Positions 53,141-62,893 of a stretch of DNA of 64,000 nucleotides are shown piece after piece (position 1 is the first letter of the stretch; each line of letters opens with the position of its first letter). The notes beneath the pieces are model-generated. The model saw nothing but the letters and a program-made list of their open reading frames with translations. It made no database searches and was not told where the DNA came from. This DNA comes from Citrobacter sp. MGH106. GTDB taxonomy: Bacteria; Pseudomonadota; Gammaproteobacteria; Enterobacterales; Enterobacteriaceae. A program made the translations under genes and the position numbers. The stretch lies in the NCBI RefSeq assembly GCF_001037495.1, contig NZ_KQ089822.1, positions 2,933,938 through 2,997,937 of the forward strand, read 5' to 3'.

Positions 53141-54430
53141 ATGACAACTGACGATATTGCCTTTGACCAACGCCATATTTGGCACCCTTACACCTCCATG
53201 ACCTCCCCGTTACCGGTGTATCCGGTAGCGCGTGCCGAAGGTTGCGAACTGATTTTATCCAGCGGTGAGAGACTGATTGACGGCATGTCATCCTGGTGGT
53301 CAGCAATCCACGGTTACAACCACCCGCAGTTGAACGCCGCAATGAAAACGCAGATCGATGACATGTCACATGTGATGTTTGGCGGCATTACCCATGCCCC
53401 TGCCATTTCGCTGTGCCGCCAGTTGGTCGCCATGACACCAGAGGCACTGGAATGCGTTTTCCTCGCGGATTCAGGCTCTGTTGCCGTCGAAGTGGCAATG
53501 AAAATGGCGCTGCAATACTGGCAGGCAAAAGGCGAATCTCGCCAGCGTTTCCTGACATTTCGTAACGGCTATCACGGAGACACCTTCGGCGCGATGTCGG
53601 TCTGCGATCCCGACAACTCAATGCACAGCCTGTGGAAAGGGTATCTGCCGGAAAACCTCTTCGCTCCTGCCCCGCAGAGTCGGATGGACGGCGAATGGAA
53701 TGAGCTGGACATCGTGCCCTTTGCCCGTTTGATGGCCGCGCATCGCCATGAGATTGCAGCCATTATCCTGGAGCCGATTGTGCAGGGTGCAGGCGGCATG
53801 CGCATGTACCATCCTGAATGGTTAAAACGCATTCGCAGGATGTGCGACCGCGAAGGGATCCTGCTGATTGCCGATGAAATCGCCACCGGGTTTGGCCGTA
53901 CCGGGAAGCTGTTTGCCTGTGAACACGCCAACATTGCGCCGGATATTTTGTGCCTTGGTAAAGCATTAACCGGCGGGACGATGACACTTTCCGCCACTCT
54001 GACCACCCGTCAGGTTGCGGAAACCATCAGCAACGGAGAGGCTGGCTGCTTTATGCACGGCCCGACTTTTATGGGTAACCCACTGGCCTGCGCCGTCGCC
54101 TCCGCCAGTTTGTCTCTGCTGGAAACAGGCGAGTGGCGTGCACAGGTCGCAGCTATTGAAGAACAATTGCGCAGCGAACTGGCACCTGCGGCTGATTCCG
54201 CATATGTCGCCGATGTACGCGTACTCGGCGCCATCGGTGTGATAGAAACCACGCATCCGGTGAATATGGCGGCGTTACAAAAGTTCTTCGTTGAACAAGG
54301 CGTGTGGATCCGGCCGTTTGGCAAACTCATCTACCTGATGCCGCCGTACATTATCCAGCCAGATCAACTGCGTCGCCTGACGCAGGTCGTGAACGATGCT
54401 GTGCGCAATGAAACATTTTTTAGCCAATAA
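53141..54430 (+). CDS. bioA: Adenosylmethionine-8-amino-7-oxononanoate aminotransferase BioA
   Basis: A 429-residue class III PLP aminotransferase that uses SAM as amino donor to make 7,8-diaminopelargonate. The PLP lysine is in GKALTGG (about residue 274), preceded by the [11 protein letters not shown] motif. ATG 53141 lies four bases after the operator; the frame is open upstream through the operator but that part is not conserved. Confidence 0.97.
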   Translation: MTTDDIAFDQRHIWHPYTSMTSPLPVYPVARAEGCELILSSGERLIDGMSSWWSAIHGYNHPQLNAAMKTQIDDMSHVMFGGITHAPAISLCRQLVAMTPEALECVFLADSGSVAVEVAMKMALQYWQAKGESRQRFLTFRNGYHGDTFGAMSVCDPDNSMHSLWKGYLPENLFAPAPQSRMDGEWNELDIVPFARLMAAHRHEIAAIILEPIVQGAGGMRMYHPEWLKRIRRMCDREGILLIADEIATGFGRTGKLFACEHANIAPDILCLGKALTGGTMTLSATLTTRQVAETISNGEAGCFMHGPTFMGNPLACAVASASLSLLETGEWRAQVAAIEEQLRSELAPAADSAYVADVRVLGAIGVIETTHPVNMAALQKFFVEQGVWIRPFGKLIYLMPPYIIQPDQLRRLTQVVNDAVRNETFFSQ

Positions 54431-54487
54431 TCGGCGGTAAGTTATGAGGTTTCTGGCTACACTTTTTGGCTAACGAGAGGAGTCAGC

Positions 54488-54964
54488 ATGAAACTAATGA
54501 GTAACGATCTGCGCGACGGGGAGAAGCTCCCGCATCGCCATGTATTTAACGGTATGGGGTATGACGGAGATAATATCTCCCCGCATCTGCTATGGGATGA
54601 TGTACCTACCGGGACCAAAAGCTTTGTCGTGACCTGTTACGATCCTGATGCGCCAACCGGCTCCGGCTGGTGGCACTGGGTGGTAGTCAACCTGCCTGCA
54701 GATACCCGTGTGCTGACACAAGGATTCGGCTCCGGTCTGGTTGCACTGCCGGAGGGAGTCATTCAGACTCGCACGGATTTTGGTAAAGCGGGCTATGGCG
54801 GCGCGGCGCCACCAAAAGGGGAAACGCATCGTTATATCTTTACTGTTCATGCGCTGGATGTGGAGCGTCTTGATGTTGATGAGGGCGCCAGCGGAGCGAT
54901 GGTCGGATTTAACGTCCATTTCCACTCGCTCGCCAGCGCGTCAATCACCACACTGTTCAGTTAA
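54488..54964 (+). CDS. ybhB: PEBP-family protein YbhB
   Basis: 158 residues of the phosphatidylethanolamine-binding/Raf-kinase-inhibitor family, with the ligand-pocket motif CYDPDAPTGSGWWHWV and the GYGGAAPPKGETHRY segment. Cytoplasmic; biological role unknown in E. coli. A GAGAGGAG Shine-Dalgarno precedes the ATG. It converges on hutH across a REP hairpin. Confidence 0.94.
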   Translation: MKLMSNDLRDGEKLPHRHVFNGMGYDGDNISPHLLWDDVPTGTKSFVVTCYDPDAPTGSGWWHWVVVNLPADTRVLTQGFGSGLVALPEGVIQTRTDFGKAGYGGAAPPKGETHRYIFTVHALDVERLDVDEGASGAMVGFNVHFHSLASASITTLFS

Positions 54965-54970
54965 TCTCTG

Positions 54971-54999
54971 TGCCGGATAAGCGTCAGCGCCATCCGGCA
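54971..54999. repeat. REP hairpin between ybhB and hutH
   Basis: TGCCGGAT (54971-54978) pairs with ATCCGGCA (54992-54999) between two convergent stop codons, followed by TTTTC. Confidence 0.78.
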
Positions 55000-55004
55000 T
55001 TTTC

Positions 55005-56525
55005 TTACAGAAACTCGGGCACCAGCTTCAGCAAGGTTCCCTGCGCTAACAACTCGGTCGCGCACTCAATATCCGGGGCGAAAAAACGGTCCTGTGTATA
55101 GTGTGAAACCTGTTCACGCAATGCCTGACGCGCCTGTTCCAGCAGCGGACTTGAGGTCAGCCCTTCTCGCAAATCGATTCCCTGACAGGCCGCCAGCCAC
55201 TCCACGGCAATCACCCCGCGCGTATTGGCCGCCATCTCCCACAGTCGACGACCGGCCGCAGGCGCCATTGACACATGGTCTTCCTGGTTAGCCGAGGTCG
55301 GCAAACTGTCTACGCTGTGCGGGTGCGCCAGTGCTTTATTTTCGCTGGCAAGCGCGGCGGCTGTGACCTGAGCAATCATAAAGCCGGAGTTGACCCCGCC
55401 GTTTTTGACCAGGAAAGGCGGTAACTGTGACATGTGCTTATCCATCATCAACGCAATACGTCGCTCTGATAAAGCACCTATTTCCGCAATCGCCAGCGCC
55501 AGATTATCCGCCGCCATCGCCACCGGTTCCGCATGGAAATTGCCGCCAGAAATAACATCGCCCTCTTCGGCAAACACCAGCGGGTTATCTGAAACTGCAT
55601 TGGCTTCCACCAGCAGCACCTCCATGACCTGGCGCATTTGCGTCAGGCACGCCCCCATCACCTGCGGCTGACAGCGCAAAGAATATGGATCCTGCACTTT
55701 TTCGCAGTTATGGTGCGACTGCGAAAGCGCTGTGGAATCGGTCAGCACGTGGCGATAAAGAGAGGCGGCATCAATTTGCCCACGCTGTCCCCGGGCGGCA
55801 TGAATACGGGCATCAAACGGACGTCGGGAGCCCAGCACCGCTTCGGTGGTCAGCGCCCCGCATACTGTCGCCGAGGCAAACAGTTCCTGCGCTTCAATCA
55901 ACCCGCGCAGAGCAAAAGCCGTGGATGCCTGTGTACCATTCAGCAACGCCAGTCCTTCCTTCGCCCCCAGCGTGATCGGCTCCAGCCCGGCCTTCTTCAG
56001 CGCTTCTGCGGCCGGAAGCCATTCTCCCCGCCAGCGTGCCTTACCCTCACCCAACAAGGTGAGCGACATATGCGCCAGCGGAGCCAGATCGCCCGATGCC
56101 CCGACCGAGCCTTTCGCCGGGATCAACGGGTAAACCTCCGCATTCACCAGTGCAATCAGCGCTTCAATCACGCTCAGGCGAATACCGGAGAAACCGCGCG
56201 CCAGACTGTTGATTTTCAGCACCATGATCAGACGCACCATCGCATCATCCAGCGGTTCGCCGACGCCCGCCGCATGAGAAAGCACCAGCGAACGCTGGAG
56301 ATTTTGCAAATCTTCAGTGGCAATACGAGTCTGGGCCAGCAGGCCAAAACCCGTATTGATGCCGTAAGCCGTGCGGCCTTCGGCAACAATCTTATTGACG
56401 CAGTCCACACTGGCATTAATGGCGTCAACCGCGCTGGTATCCAGTCTCAACTGTACCGGCTGCTGCCAGATATCGCGCAACTGTGCAAAGCTCAGATGGC
56501 CCGGCGTTAAGGTAATGGTATTCAT
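55005..56525 (-). CDS. hutH: Histidine ammonia-lyase HutH
   Basis: 506 residues. HutH deaminates L-histidine to urocanate. The MIO cofactor forms from Ala143-Ser144-Gly145 in [12 protein letters not shown]. Other family blocks ([30 protein letters not shown]) are present. ATG 56523-56525 gives the Salmonella HutH length and has AGGGG upstream inside the end of hutU. It lies one base behind hutU in the same transcript. Confidence 0.97.
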   Translation of the reverse strand: MNTITLTPGHLSFAQLRDIWQQPVQLRLDTSAVDAINASVDCVNKIVAEGRTAYGINTGFGLLAQTRIATEDLQNLQRSLVLSHAAGVGEPLDDAMVRLIMVLKINSLARGFSGIRLSVIEALIALVNAEVYPLIPAKGSVGASGDLAPLAHMSLTLLGEGKARWRGEWLPAAEALKKAGLEPITLGAKEGLALLNGTQASTAFALRGLIEAQELFASATVCGALTTEAVLGSRRPFDARIHAARGQRGQIDAASLYRHVLTDSTALSQSHHNCEKVQDPYSLRCQPQVMGACLTQMRQVMEVLLVEANAVSDNPLVFAEEGDVISGGNFHAEPVAMAADNLALAIAEIGALSERRIALMMDKHMSQLPPFLVKNGGVNSGFMIAQVTAAALASENKALAHPHSVDSLPTSANQEDHVSMAPAAGRRLWEMAANTRGVIAVEWLAACQGIDLREGLTSSPLLEQARQALREQVSHYTQDRFFAPDIECATELLAQGTLLKLVPEFL

Positions 56526-56526
56526 A

Positions 56527-58212
56527 TCAGCGTTTCCCCTGCGTTGCGGCAACCATCGGCAAGTTCAGCCCTTCTTCGACAGCACATTCCACAGCAATGT
56601 CATACCCGGCATCGGCATGACGCATCACGCCCGTCGCCGGATCGTTATGTAATACCCGGGCGATACGTGCGGCGGCTTCATCAGTACCATCGCAGACAAT
56701 CACCATCCCGGCATGCTGGGAGAAGCCCATTCCTACCCCGCCGCCATGGTGCAGTGATACCCAGGTCGCACCGCTGGCAGTATTAAGGAGCGCGTTCAGC
56801 AGCGGCCAGTCGGACACGGCGTCTGAACCGTCACGCATGGATTCGGTTTCACGGTTAGGGCTGGCAACCGATCCAGAATCCAGGTGATCGCGACCAATGA
56901 CGATAGGTGCGGAAACTTCACCACTACGCACCATCTCGTTAAACGCCAGACCCAGCTTTTGTCGCCACTCCAGCCCTACCCAACAGATACGCGCAGGTAA
57001 CCCCTGGAAATTAATCCGCTCACGCGCCATATCCAGCCAGTGATGGAGATGCTTATCGTCGGCCACGATCTCTTTTACTTTGGCATCGGTCTTATAAATA
57101 TCCTGCGGATCGCCGGAAAGCGCCACCCAGCGGAACGGGCCAATGCCGCGACAGAACAGCGGCCGAATGTAGGCCGGCACAAATCCAGGGAAATCAAAGG
57201 CATTTTCCACACCCATCTCTTTTGCCATCTGACGAATGTTATTGCCGTAGTCAAATGTCGGAACGCCCAGTTTGCTAAAGGCCAGCATCGCCTGCACATG
57301 CGTCGCCATCGAACGTTTCGCTGCCTGAACCGTACCCTGCGGATCGGATATTGCTTTCGCCTGATACTCTTCCCAGCTCCAGCCGGACGGCAAATAACCG
57401 TGCAGCGGGTCATGGGCGCTGGTCTGGTCGGTAACCATATCCGGACGCACACCACGCTTGACCAGTTCAGGCACAATGTCAGCGGCGTTGGCACACAGCG
57501 CAATGGAAACCGCTTTCCCAGCGCGGGTGTATTTTTCGATACGCGCCAGTGCGTCATCAAGCGAAGTTGCCTGCTCATCCACATAGCGGGTACGCAGACG
57601 GAAGTCGATACGGCTTTGCTGACATTCAATGTTCAGCGAACAGGCGCCCGCCAGGGTTGCGGCCAACGGTTGCGCCCCGCCCATCCCCCCCAATCCGGCG
57701 GTCAGCACCCAGCGTCCGCTCAGGTTGCCTTGATAATGCTGACGTCCTGCTTCGACGAAGGTTTCATAGGTTCCCTGCACGATGCCCTGACTGCCAATGT
57801 AGATCCAGCTCCCGGCAGTCATCTGGCCGTACATCGCCAGCCCTTTCGCGTCCAGTTCGTTAAAGTGTTCCCAGGTCGCCCAGTGCGGGACCAGATTGGA
57901 GTTGGCGATTAAGACCCGTGGTGCATTGTCATGGGTTTTGAACACGCCGACCGGTTTACCGGACTGCACTAACAAAGTTTCGTCGGCTTCCAGTCCGGTC
58001 AGCGCCTTGATGATGGCGTCATAACATTCCCAGTCACGCGCGGCGCGACCAATCCCGCCGTAAACCACCAGCTCGTGGGGATTTTCCGCCACCTCGGGAT
58101 CAAGGTTATTCATTAACATGCGCAGCGGCGCTTCGGTCAACCAGCTTTTGGCTGTTAAGTTCGTGCCTCTTGGGGCCCGAATATCCTGCTGACGATACTT
58201 GCTTTGGGGCAT
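56527..58212 (-). CDS. hutU: Urocanate hydratase HutU
   Basis: A 561-residue, NAD+-dependent urocanase converting urocanate to imidazolonepropionate. The NAD-binding [10 protein letters not shown], the active-site Cys region [11 protein letters not shown] and [15 protein letters not shown] are intact. ATG 58210-58212 begins MPQSKYRQQ; the 14 codons open upstream are not conserved. First gene of hutUH, preceded by a HutC-type operator set inside its promoter. Confidence 0.97.
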   Translation of the reverse strand: MPQSKYRQQDIRAPRGTNLTAKSWLTEAPLRMLMNNLDPEVAENPHELVVYGGIGRAARDWECYDAIIKALTGLEADETLLVQSGKPVGVFKTHDNAPRVLIANSNLVPHWATWEHFNELDAKGLAMYGQMTAGSWIYIGSQGIVQGTYETFVEAGRQHYQGNLSGRWVLTAGLGGMGGAQPLAATLAGACSLNIECQQSRIDFRLRTRYVDEQATSLDDALARIEKYTRAGKAVSIALCANAADIVPELVKRGVRPDMVTDQTSAHDPLHGYLPSGWSWEEYQAKAISDPQGTVQAAKRSMATHVQAMLAFSKLGVPTFDYGNNIRQMAKEMGVENAFDFPGFVPAYIRPLFCRGIGPFRWVALSGDPQDIYKTDAKVKEIVADDKHLHHWLDMARERINFQGLPARICWVGLEWRQKLGLAFNEMVRSGEVSAPIVIGRDHLDSGSVASPNRETESMRDGSDAVSDWPLLNALLNTASGATWVSLHHGGGVGMGFSQHAGMVIVCDGTDEAAARIARVLHNDPATGVMRHADAGYDIAVECAVEEGLNLPMVAATQGKR

Positions 58213-58251
58213 GGTAAAACACTCCTCACGAACGATCGGACAGATAAGTAA

Positions 58252-58280
58252 CATATACTTGTCTATACAAGTTGTCGCAA
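58252..58280 (-). promoter_or_regulatory. hutUH promoter with embedded HutC operator
   Basis: On the minus strand, -35 TTGCGA (58275-58280) and -10 TATATG (58252-58257) are 17 bp apart. The palindrome ACTTGTCTATACAAGT (58257-58272) fills the spacer. Its core TGTCTATACAA recurs inverted before hutI. Confidence 0.75.
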
Positions 58281-58350
58281 GGCTGTATTTAACAATTGAG
58301 ATACATTTTTGTTATATTGCGTCAGCAATCACGGTTTTTGCGTCCTCGTA

Positions 58351-59076
58351 TCAGGACATAAAACGTCCCTGCAGACGGTAGCGGGAACCCGGAAAGAGCA
58401 AGTGGGCATGGGAGACAATATGTGACGCCGACCAGGTCCGGCGACGGATTAGCAGGCAGGGATCATGTTCTTTAATGTTCAGTAGCGCACACTCTTCTGC
58501 ACTGGCTCGCACGGCTTCCACAATATGCTCACCTTCTGTCAGCGGCGCAATCAGCGACAAGTAAGCGTGCGGCGTAGTCTGGCTGTAATCCTGCGTCAGG
58601 TATTCCGGCACAATTTCTGCATTCACACAGCGATCTTCAATCTGCACCGGCTGATCGTTTTCATAGTGCACCATGATGGAGTGAAAAATGGACGTGCCCT
58701 CTGCAACGTTCAACGCCGTAGCCTGCAGAGCACTTGCCTGAGTTCTTTCCAGCGTCAAAACCTCGCACCGGTGCTGATGCTGCCGGGCAATGATTTCATC
58801 CGCGATACTGCGAATTTCGAACAGCGCAGACTGACCTTTTGGCTCGGCGACAAATGTCCCGACCCCCTGCAAGCGCACCAACAATCCTTCATCCGTTAGC
58901 TCACGCAGCGCCCGGTTAATGGTCATTCGACTAAAACCATACTGCGCCACCAGTTCCGCTTCCGACGGGATACGGTCGTGCGCTTGCCAGATGCCACTGG
59001 CAATTTTGTCGCTGATCTCCTGTTTGACCTTTTCGTAAAAAGGGGCCGGAGCTGAACGGTTGCGGGATGGGAGCAT
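58351..59076 (-). CDS. hutC: Histidine utilisation repressor HutC
   Basis: A 241-residue GntR/UTRA repressor: winged helix at about 12-78 (SRMTINRALRELTDEGLLVRLQGVGTF) and C-terminal UTRA domain, the prototype of the HutC subfamily. It is released from DNA by urocanate, inducing both hut transcripts. Third gene of hutIGC; 85 bp with a REP remnant separate it from hutG. Confidence 0.96.
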   Translation of the reverse strand: MLPSRNRSAPAPFYEKVKQEISDKIASGIWQAHDRIPSEAELVAQYGFSRMTINRALRELTDEGLLVRLQGVGTFVAEPKGQSALFEIRSIADEIIARQHQHRCEVLTLERTQASALQATALNVAEGTSIFHSIMVHYENDQPVQIEDRCVNAEIVPEYLTQDYSQTTPHAYLSLIAPLTEGEHIVEAVRASAEECALLNIKEHDPCLLIRRRTWSASHIVSHAHLLFPGSRYRLQGRFMS

Positions 59077-59132
59077 GCGTAAGCCTTCCTTAAGCAGAGA
59101 GTTTTAATTGCCAGATAGCGACCACGGCATCG

Positions 59133-59158
59133 GCCTGATAAGCGAACCACTATCAGGC
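59133..59158. repeat. REP-like hairpin between hutG and hutC
   Basis: GCCTGATA (59133-59140) pairs with TATCAGGC (59151-59158), a REP remnant just after the hutG stop. Confidence 0.6.
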
Positions 59159-59161
59159 ATG

Positions 59162-60103
59162 TCAGCGCCACCAGTGCGCGATTTGCCAGCCAAGCCGCGC
59201 CGCAACGCGTGCTGCCCTGCCATCATCGTCAAAGCGGGGATTAAATTCAACCATGTCCACCGCCTGTAATTTACCACTGCAACAAAGAGGTTCAATTAAA
59301 CCCAGTACCGTCGCCAGCGGAACGCCCAGCGCAGCAGGCGCAGACACCGCCGGCATTTCCCAGACCGGTAAAACGTCGAGGTCAATCGTCAGATAGATAA
59401 CATCTACGCTGGCGACAAACTGTGCTATCTGTGCCTGCGCCTGATGGCAATGCAAATCTTCCACCACAGTGACACCGCGTCGTTGCGCTTCATCCCACAA
59501 CGCCTGAGTGTTTGCCGCCCGACTGACACCCACGCAGGCGTAATAAAACTCGCGCTGCTGCTCGTCGCAAAGCTCTGCCAGCTGGCGAAACGGCGTCCCT
59601 GATGTGGCCTGTTCGGCATGACGTAAATCCAGATGTGCATCGAGATTCACTATACCCACTTTTGAACGCGGGAACGCATCCAGTAGACCTGCACCGTGAG
59701 CGAATGCGGTTTCGTGCCCGCCACCTAATACAAAGGTGCGCATCTCTGCCAGCTGACAGCGTTGTATCGCACTGCGTAGCGCCTGCTGTGCACCTTCAAG
59801 GTCCGGGGACTGCGCTACAATATTTCCCAGGTCCACCAGTCTGTCATGACCACTGTGACTGGCTAAATTTGCCAGCGCCTTACGCAGCGCGTCGGGTGCA
59901 CCGGCCGCCCCCGCACGCCCCTGATTACGTTTCACACCTTCGTCGCAGGCAAATCCAAGCAGCGCAATCTGTTCACGATACATTTCAGGGGCGAACGCTG
60001 GACTGAGCGTGATGGTTTGAAACAGACGCAACGCATTCTCTGACTCAACACGATCATCGCGTCCCTGCCAGAGCGCAGGTGATGCGGGTTGCCAGTTCAT
60101 CAT
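59162..60103 (-). CDS. hutG: Formimidoylglutamase HutG
   Basis: A 313-residue ureohydrolase (arginase/agmatinase family) that cleaves N-formimino-L-glutamate to glutamate and formamide. Mn-ligand motifs are [17 protein letters not shown] and TIDLDVLP. The gene begins with two ATG codons; the first (60101-60103) overlaps the hutI stop as ATGA. Middle gene of hutIGC. Confidence 0.95.
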   Translation of the reverse strand: MMNWQPASPALWQGRDDRVESENALRLFQTITLSPAFAPEMYREQIALLGFACDEGVKRNQGRAGAAGAPDALRKALANLASHSGHDRLVDLGNIVAQSPDLEGAQQALRSAIQRCQLAEMRTFVLGGGHETAFAHGAGLLDAFPRSKVGIVNLDAHLDLRHAEQATSGTPFRQLAELCDEQQREFYYACVGVSRAANTQALWDEAQRRGVTVVEDLHCHQAQAQIAQFVASVDVIYLTIDLDVLPVWEMPAVSAPAALGVPLATVLGLIEPLCCSGKLQAVDMVEFNPRFDDDGRAARVAARLGWQIAHWWR

Positions 60104-61323
60104 GATATTTGCCCTCTGAATACACGTTGATAAAGTGGGTTGCGGCCAGGTTCGTAGAGAATTTCCACCGGCAGTTGCGCATCCCAGACCACAAAATCGG
60201 CAACGAATCCGGCCTTCAGTTGTCCGTGAGTGTCATGACAACCAAGCGCACGAGCCGCATGACGGGTTACGCCAGCCCAGGCCTCCTCTGGCGTTAAGCC
60301 AAACTGTACGCAGGCCATATTCATCGCCCAGTGCAGGCTAATAAACGGACTAGTGCCAGGATTGAAATCCGTTGCCACCGCCATTGGCACCTGATAGTGA
60401 CGCAGCCATTCCACTGGTGGGCGCTGCTGTTCTTTGAGGAAGTAAAATGCCCCCGGCAACAGAACCCCGACCGTACCACTTTGGCTCATCGCCACCACTC
60501 CGGCTTCATCCAGGTATTCAATATGATCGGCTGACAAACCGTGGTAGCGGCTTACCAGTTGCGCACCACCAAGCAATGAGAGTTGCTCAACATGACCTTT
60601 CACCGGGATGCCCAGTGCCTGAGCGGCCTGAAATACACGTTCACTCTGTGTCAGCGTGAACCCGACGCTTTCACAAAACAGATCGACGGTCTCAAACAGA
60701 CCTTTTTTCCACAACTGCGGCAAAATAGTCTCGCATACCAGCGTAATGTAGCCATCAGGGTCGTCACGGTACTCCACAGGCGTGGCATGCGCAGCCAACA
60801 GCGTAGGGCTGATTTCAATGATATTTTCCGCCGCCAGTGCTGACACCACGCGTAATATCTTCTCTTCAGTCGCTAAATCCAGGCCGTAACCTGATTTAAT
60901 CTCCAGTAGCGTAACGCCTTCGTTTTTTAGCTGCGCCATCCGCGCCTGCGCTACGCGAAAGAGTTGTTCGGCTGAGGCTCGACGAGTCGCAGAGACGGTA
61001 GCATTGATTCCTCCCCCCTGGGCGCTGATTTGCTGATAGGAAACTCCGTTCAGTCTCTGTTCCCATTCGCCTGCGCGATTCCCGCCAAACACCAGGTGCG
61101 TATGACAGTCAATCAGACCCGGTGTAATCAGCCGCCCCTGCATATCAAATGTATTATCGTGGGTAAGGTATAACGATGATTCAGGCACAATATCTCGAAT
61201 CTTACCCTGACGGACGATCAGCGCATGGCCATCCACCAGGCCATACGGTGTATCACGTTCAGGATCCATGGTCGCCAGGCGGACATTGCGCCAGATAGCA
61301 TCATCAGGGAAAAACTGCTGCAT
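60100..61323 (-). CDS. hutI: Imidazolonepropionase HutI
   Basis: A 407-residue amidohydrolase-superfamily enzyme that opens imidazolonepropionate to N-formimino-glutamate. The metal-binding [17 protein letters not shown] and ATDFNPG segments are present. ATG 61321-61323 is preceded by GGTGAG; an in-frame GTG four codons upstream is less likely. First gene of hutIGC, behind a HutC-type site. Confidence 0.95.
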   Translation of the reverse strand: MQQFFPDDAIWRNVRLATMDPERDTPYGLVDGHALIVRQGKIRDIVPESSLYLTHDNTFDMQGRLITPGLIDCHTHLVFGGNRAGEWEQRLNGVSYQQISAQGGGINATVSATRRASAEQLFRVAQARMAQLKNEGVTLLEIKSGYGLDLATEEKILRVVSALAAENIIEISPTLLAAHATPVEYRDDPDGYITLVCETILPQLWKKGLFETVDLFCESVGFTLTQSERVFQAAQALGIPVKGHVEQLSLLGGAQLVSRYHGLSADHIEYLDEAGVVAMSQSGTVGVLLPGAFYFLKEQQRPPVEWLRHYQVPMAVATDFNPGTSPFISLHWAMNMACVQFGLTPEEAWAGVTRHAARALGCHDTHGQLKAGFVADFVVWDAQLPVEILYEPGRNPLYQRVFRGQIS

Positions 61324-61345
61324 TCGACTCACCACTTGTCATAGG

Positions 61346-61385
61346 TTGTATAGACATTTATTTTGCATCCTGCGGATGTTGTCAA
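61346..61385 (-). promoter_or_regulatory. hutIGC promoter and HutC site
   Basis: On the minus strand a perfect -35 TTGACA (61380-61385) is followed after 17-18 bp by an AT-rich -10 (ATAAAT). The site TTGTATAGACA at 61346-61356 is the exact complement of the core in the hutUH operator. Confidence 0.7.
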
Positions 61386-61547
61386 CCTGATGGACCACAA
61401 TTGTTATCTAATTGTGATATAAGGACTCTCAACGCCAGACATTGCTGCGATAAAAAACAACTTTTTACCTTTTCGCCTTCCCGTTTCGCTCAACTTAGTA
61501 TAAAAAAGCAGGCTTCAATGGATAACTTTCAAAGCCCGGAGCAACCT

Positions 61548-62831
61548 GTGAACATATCATCAGTTTCCCGTCTGGCGCTGGCTATGGCTTTTGGCGTGAC
61601 GCTGACTGCCTGTAGCTCAACCTCGCCCGATCAAATTCCTTCCGATCAGACCGCGCCTGGCACCTCCTCGCGCCCGATTCTGTCGGCGAGTGAAGCCAAA
61701 AATTTCGTTGCCGCACACTATTTTTCAGCACTGACGCCAAATACTGCGCCGTGGACCCCTTCTTCTATTTCCCTGCCAGCGCAGCCTGATTTTGTTGTCG
61801 GCCCGGCAGGTACGCAAGGCGTTACCCACACCACTATTCAGGCGGCGGTTGATGCAGCAATCATAAAACGTACCAATAAACGTCAATATATCGCCATTAT
61901 GCCGGGTGAATATCAGGGCACGGTCTACATCCCTGCTGCCACGGGTAGCCTGACCTTATACGGTACAGGCGAAAAACCGCTTGATGTGAAAATCGGCCAG
62001 GCCATTGACGGTGATATGAGCACCGCAGACTGGCGTCGTTCAGTGAACCCGGGTGGTAAATATATGCCAGGCAAACCGGCGTGGTATATGTTCGATAACT
62101 GCCAGAACAAGCGCGGTCCGAATATTGGCGTGATGTGTTCTGCGGTGGTTTGGTCACAAAACAACGGCCTGCAATTGCAGAATCTGACCATTGAAAACAA
62201 TCTGGGTGACAGCGTTGATGCAGGTAATCACCCGGCAGTTGCGCTGCGTACCGATGGCGATAAAGTTCAGATTAACAACGTCAATATCCTGGGTCGCCAG
62301 AATACCTTCTTCGTCACTAATAGCGGCGTGCAAAACCGTCTGGAAAACGATCGTCAACCGCGTACACTGGTCACTAACAGCTACATTGAAGGCGATGTGG
62401 ATATCGTGTCTGGTCGCGGCGCGGTGGTGTTTGATAATACTGATTTCCGTGTGGTGAACTCACGAACTCAGCAGGAAGCTTACGTATTTGCCCCGGCAAC
62501 GCTGTCGAACATTTACTACGGCTTCCTCGCCACCAACAGCCGCTTTACGGCAAGTGGCGATGGTGTGGCGCAACTGGGCCGCTCGCTGGATGTTGATGCG
62601 AGCACTAATGGTCAGGTGGTTATTCGTGACAGCATGATCAACGAAGGCTTTAACATGGCGAAACCATGGGCTGACAGTGTTATCGCCAAGCGTCCATTCG
62701 CGGGTAACACCGGTGCGGAAGATGATAAAGGTGAAATTCAGCGTAACCTGAACGACACCAACTTTAACCGCATGTGGGAATACAACAACCGCGGTGTCGG
62801 TAGTAAAGTGGTTGCAGAGCCGAAGCAGTAA
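61548..62831 (+). CDS. ybhC: Outer membrane lipoprotein YbhC (pectinesterase-like, acyl-CoA thioesterase)
   Basis: 427 residues: a lipoprotein signal with lipobox LTAC (Cys at about 22) followed by a right-handed beta-helix of the pectin methylesterase family. EGDVDIVSG and the LGRS stretch align with pectinesterase active-site blocks. E. coli YbhC is an outer-membrane lipoprotein with reported acyl-CoA thioesterase activity. The GTG start at 61548 (CGGAG seven bases before) gives the exact K-12 length; an ATG at 61518 would add ten residues and cannot be excluded. Confidence 0.92.
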   Translation: MNISSVSRLALAMAFGVTLTACSSTSPDQIPSDQTAPGTSSRPILSASEAKNFVAAHYFSALTPNTAPWTPSSISLPAQPDFVVGPAGTQGVTHTTIQAAVDAAIIKRTNKRQYIAIMPGEYQGTVYIPAATGSLTLYGTGEKPLDVKIGQAIDGDMSTADWRRSVNPGGKYMPGKPAWYMFDNCQNKRGPNIGVMCSAVVWSQNNGLQLQNLTIENNLGDSVDAGNHPAVALRTDGDKVQINNVNILGRQNTFFVTNSGVQNRLENDRQPRTLVTNSYIEGDVDIVSGRGAVVFDNTDFRVVNSRTQQEAYVFAPATLSNIYYGFLATNSRFTASGDGVAQLGRSLDVDASTNGQVVIRDSMINEGFNMAKPWADSVIAKRPFAGNTGAEDDKGEIQRNLNDTNFNRMWEYNNRGVGSKVVAEPKQ

Positions 62832-62851
62832 TTTCGTTTTATCCAACCTAC

Positions 62852-62886
62852 AAAAGGGTCGCTACTAACGCGTAGCGACCCTTTTT
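62852..62886. terminator. Strong bidirectional terminator between ybhC and ybhJ
   Basis: AAAAGGGTCGCTAC (62852-62865) and its exact complement (62872-62885) enclose a 6-base loop, with A4 and T5 flanks, between convergent genes. Confidence 0.92.
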
Positions 62887-62893
62887 GATTGCC

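Noticed and set aside
55638-57912. Two 290-codon frames antisense to hutH (55638-56510) and hutU (57040-57912)
   Set aside because: Both are opposite strongly conserved enzymes and are typical of GC-rich coding strands.
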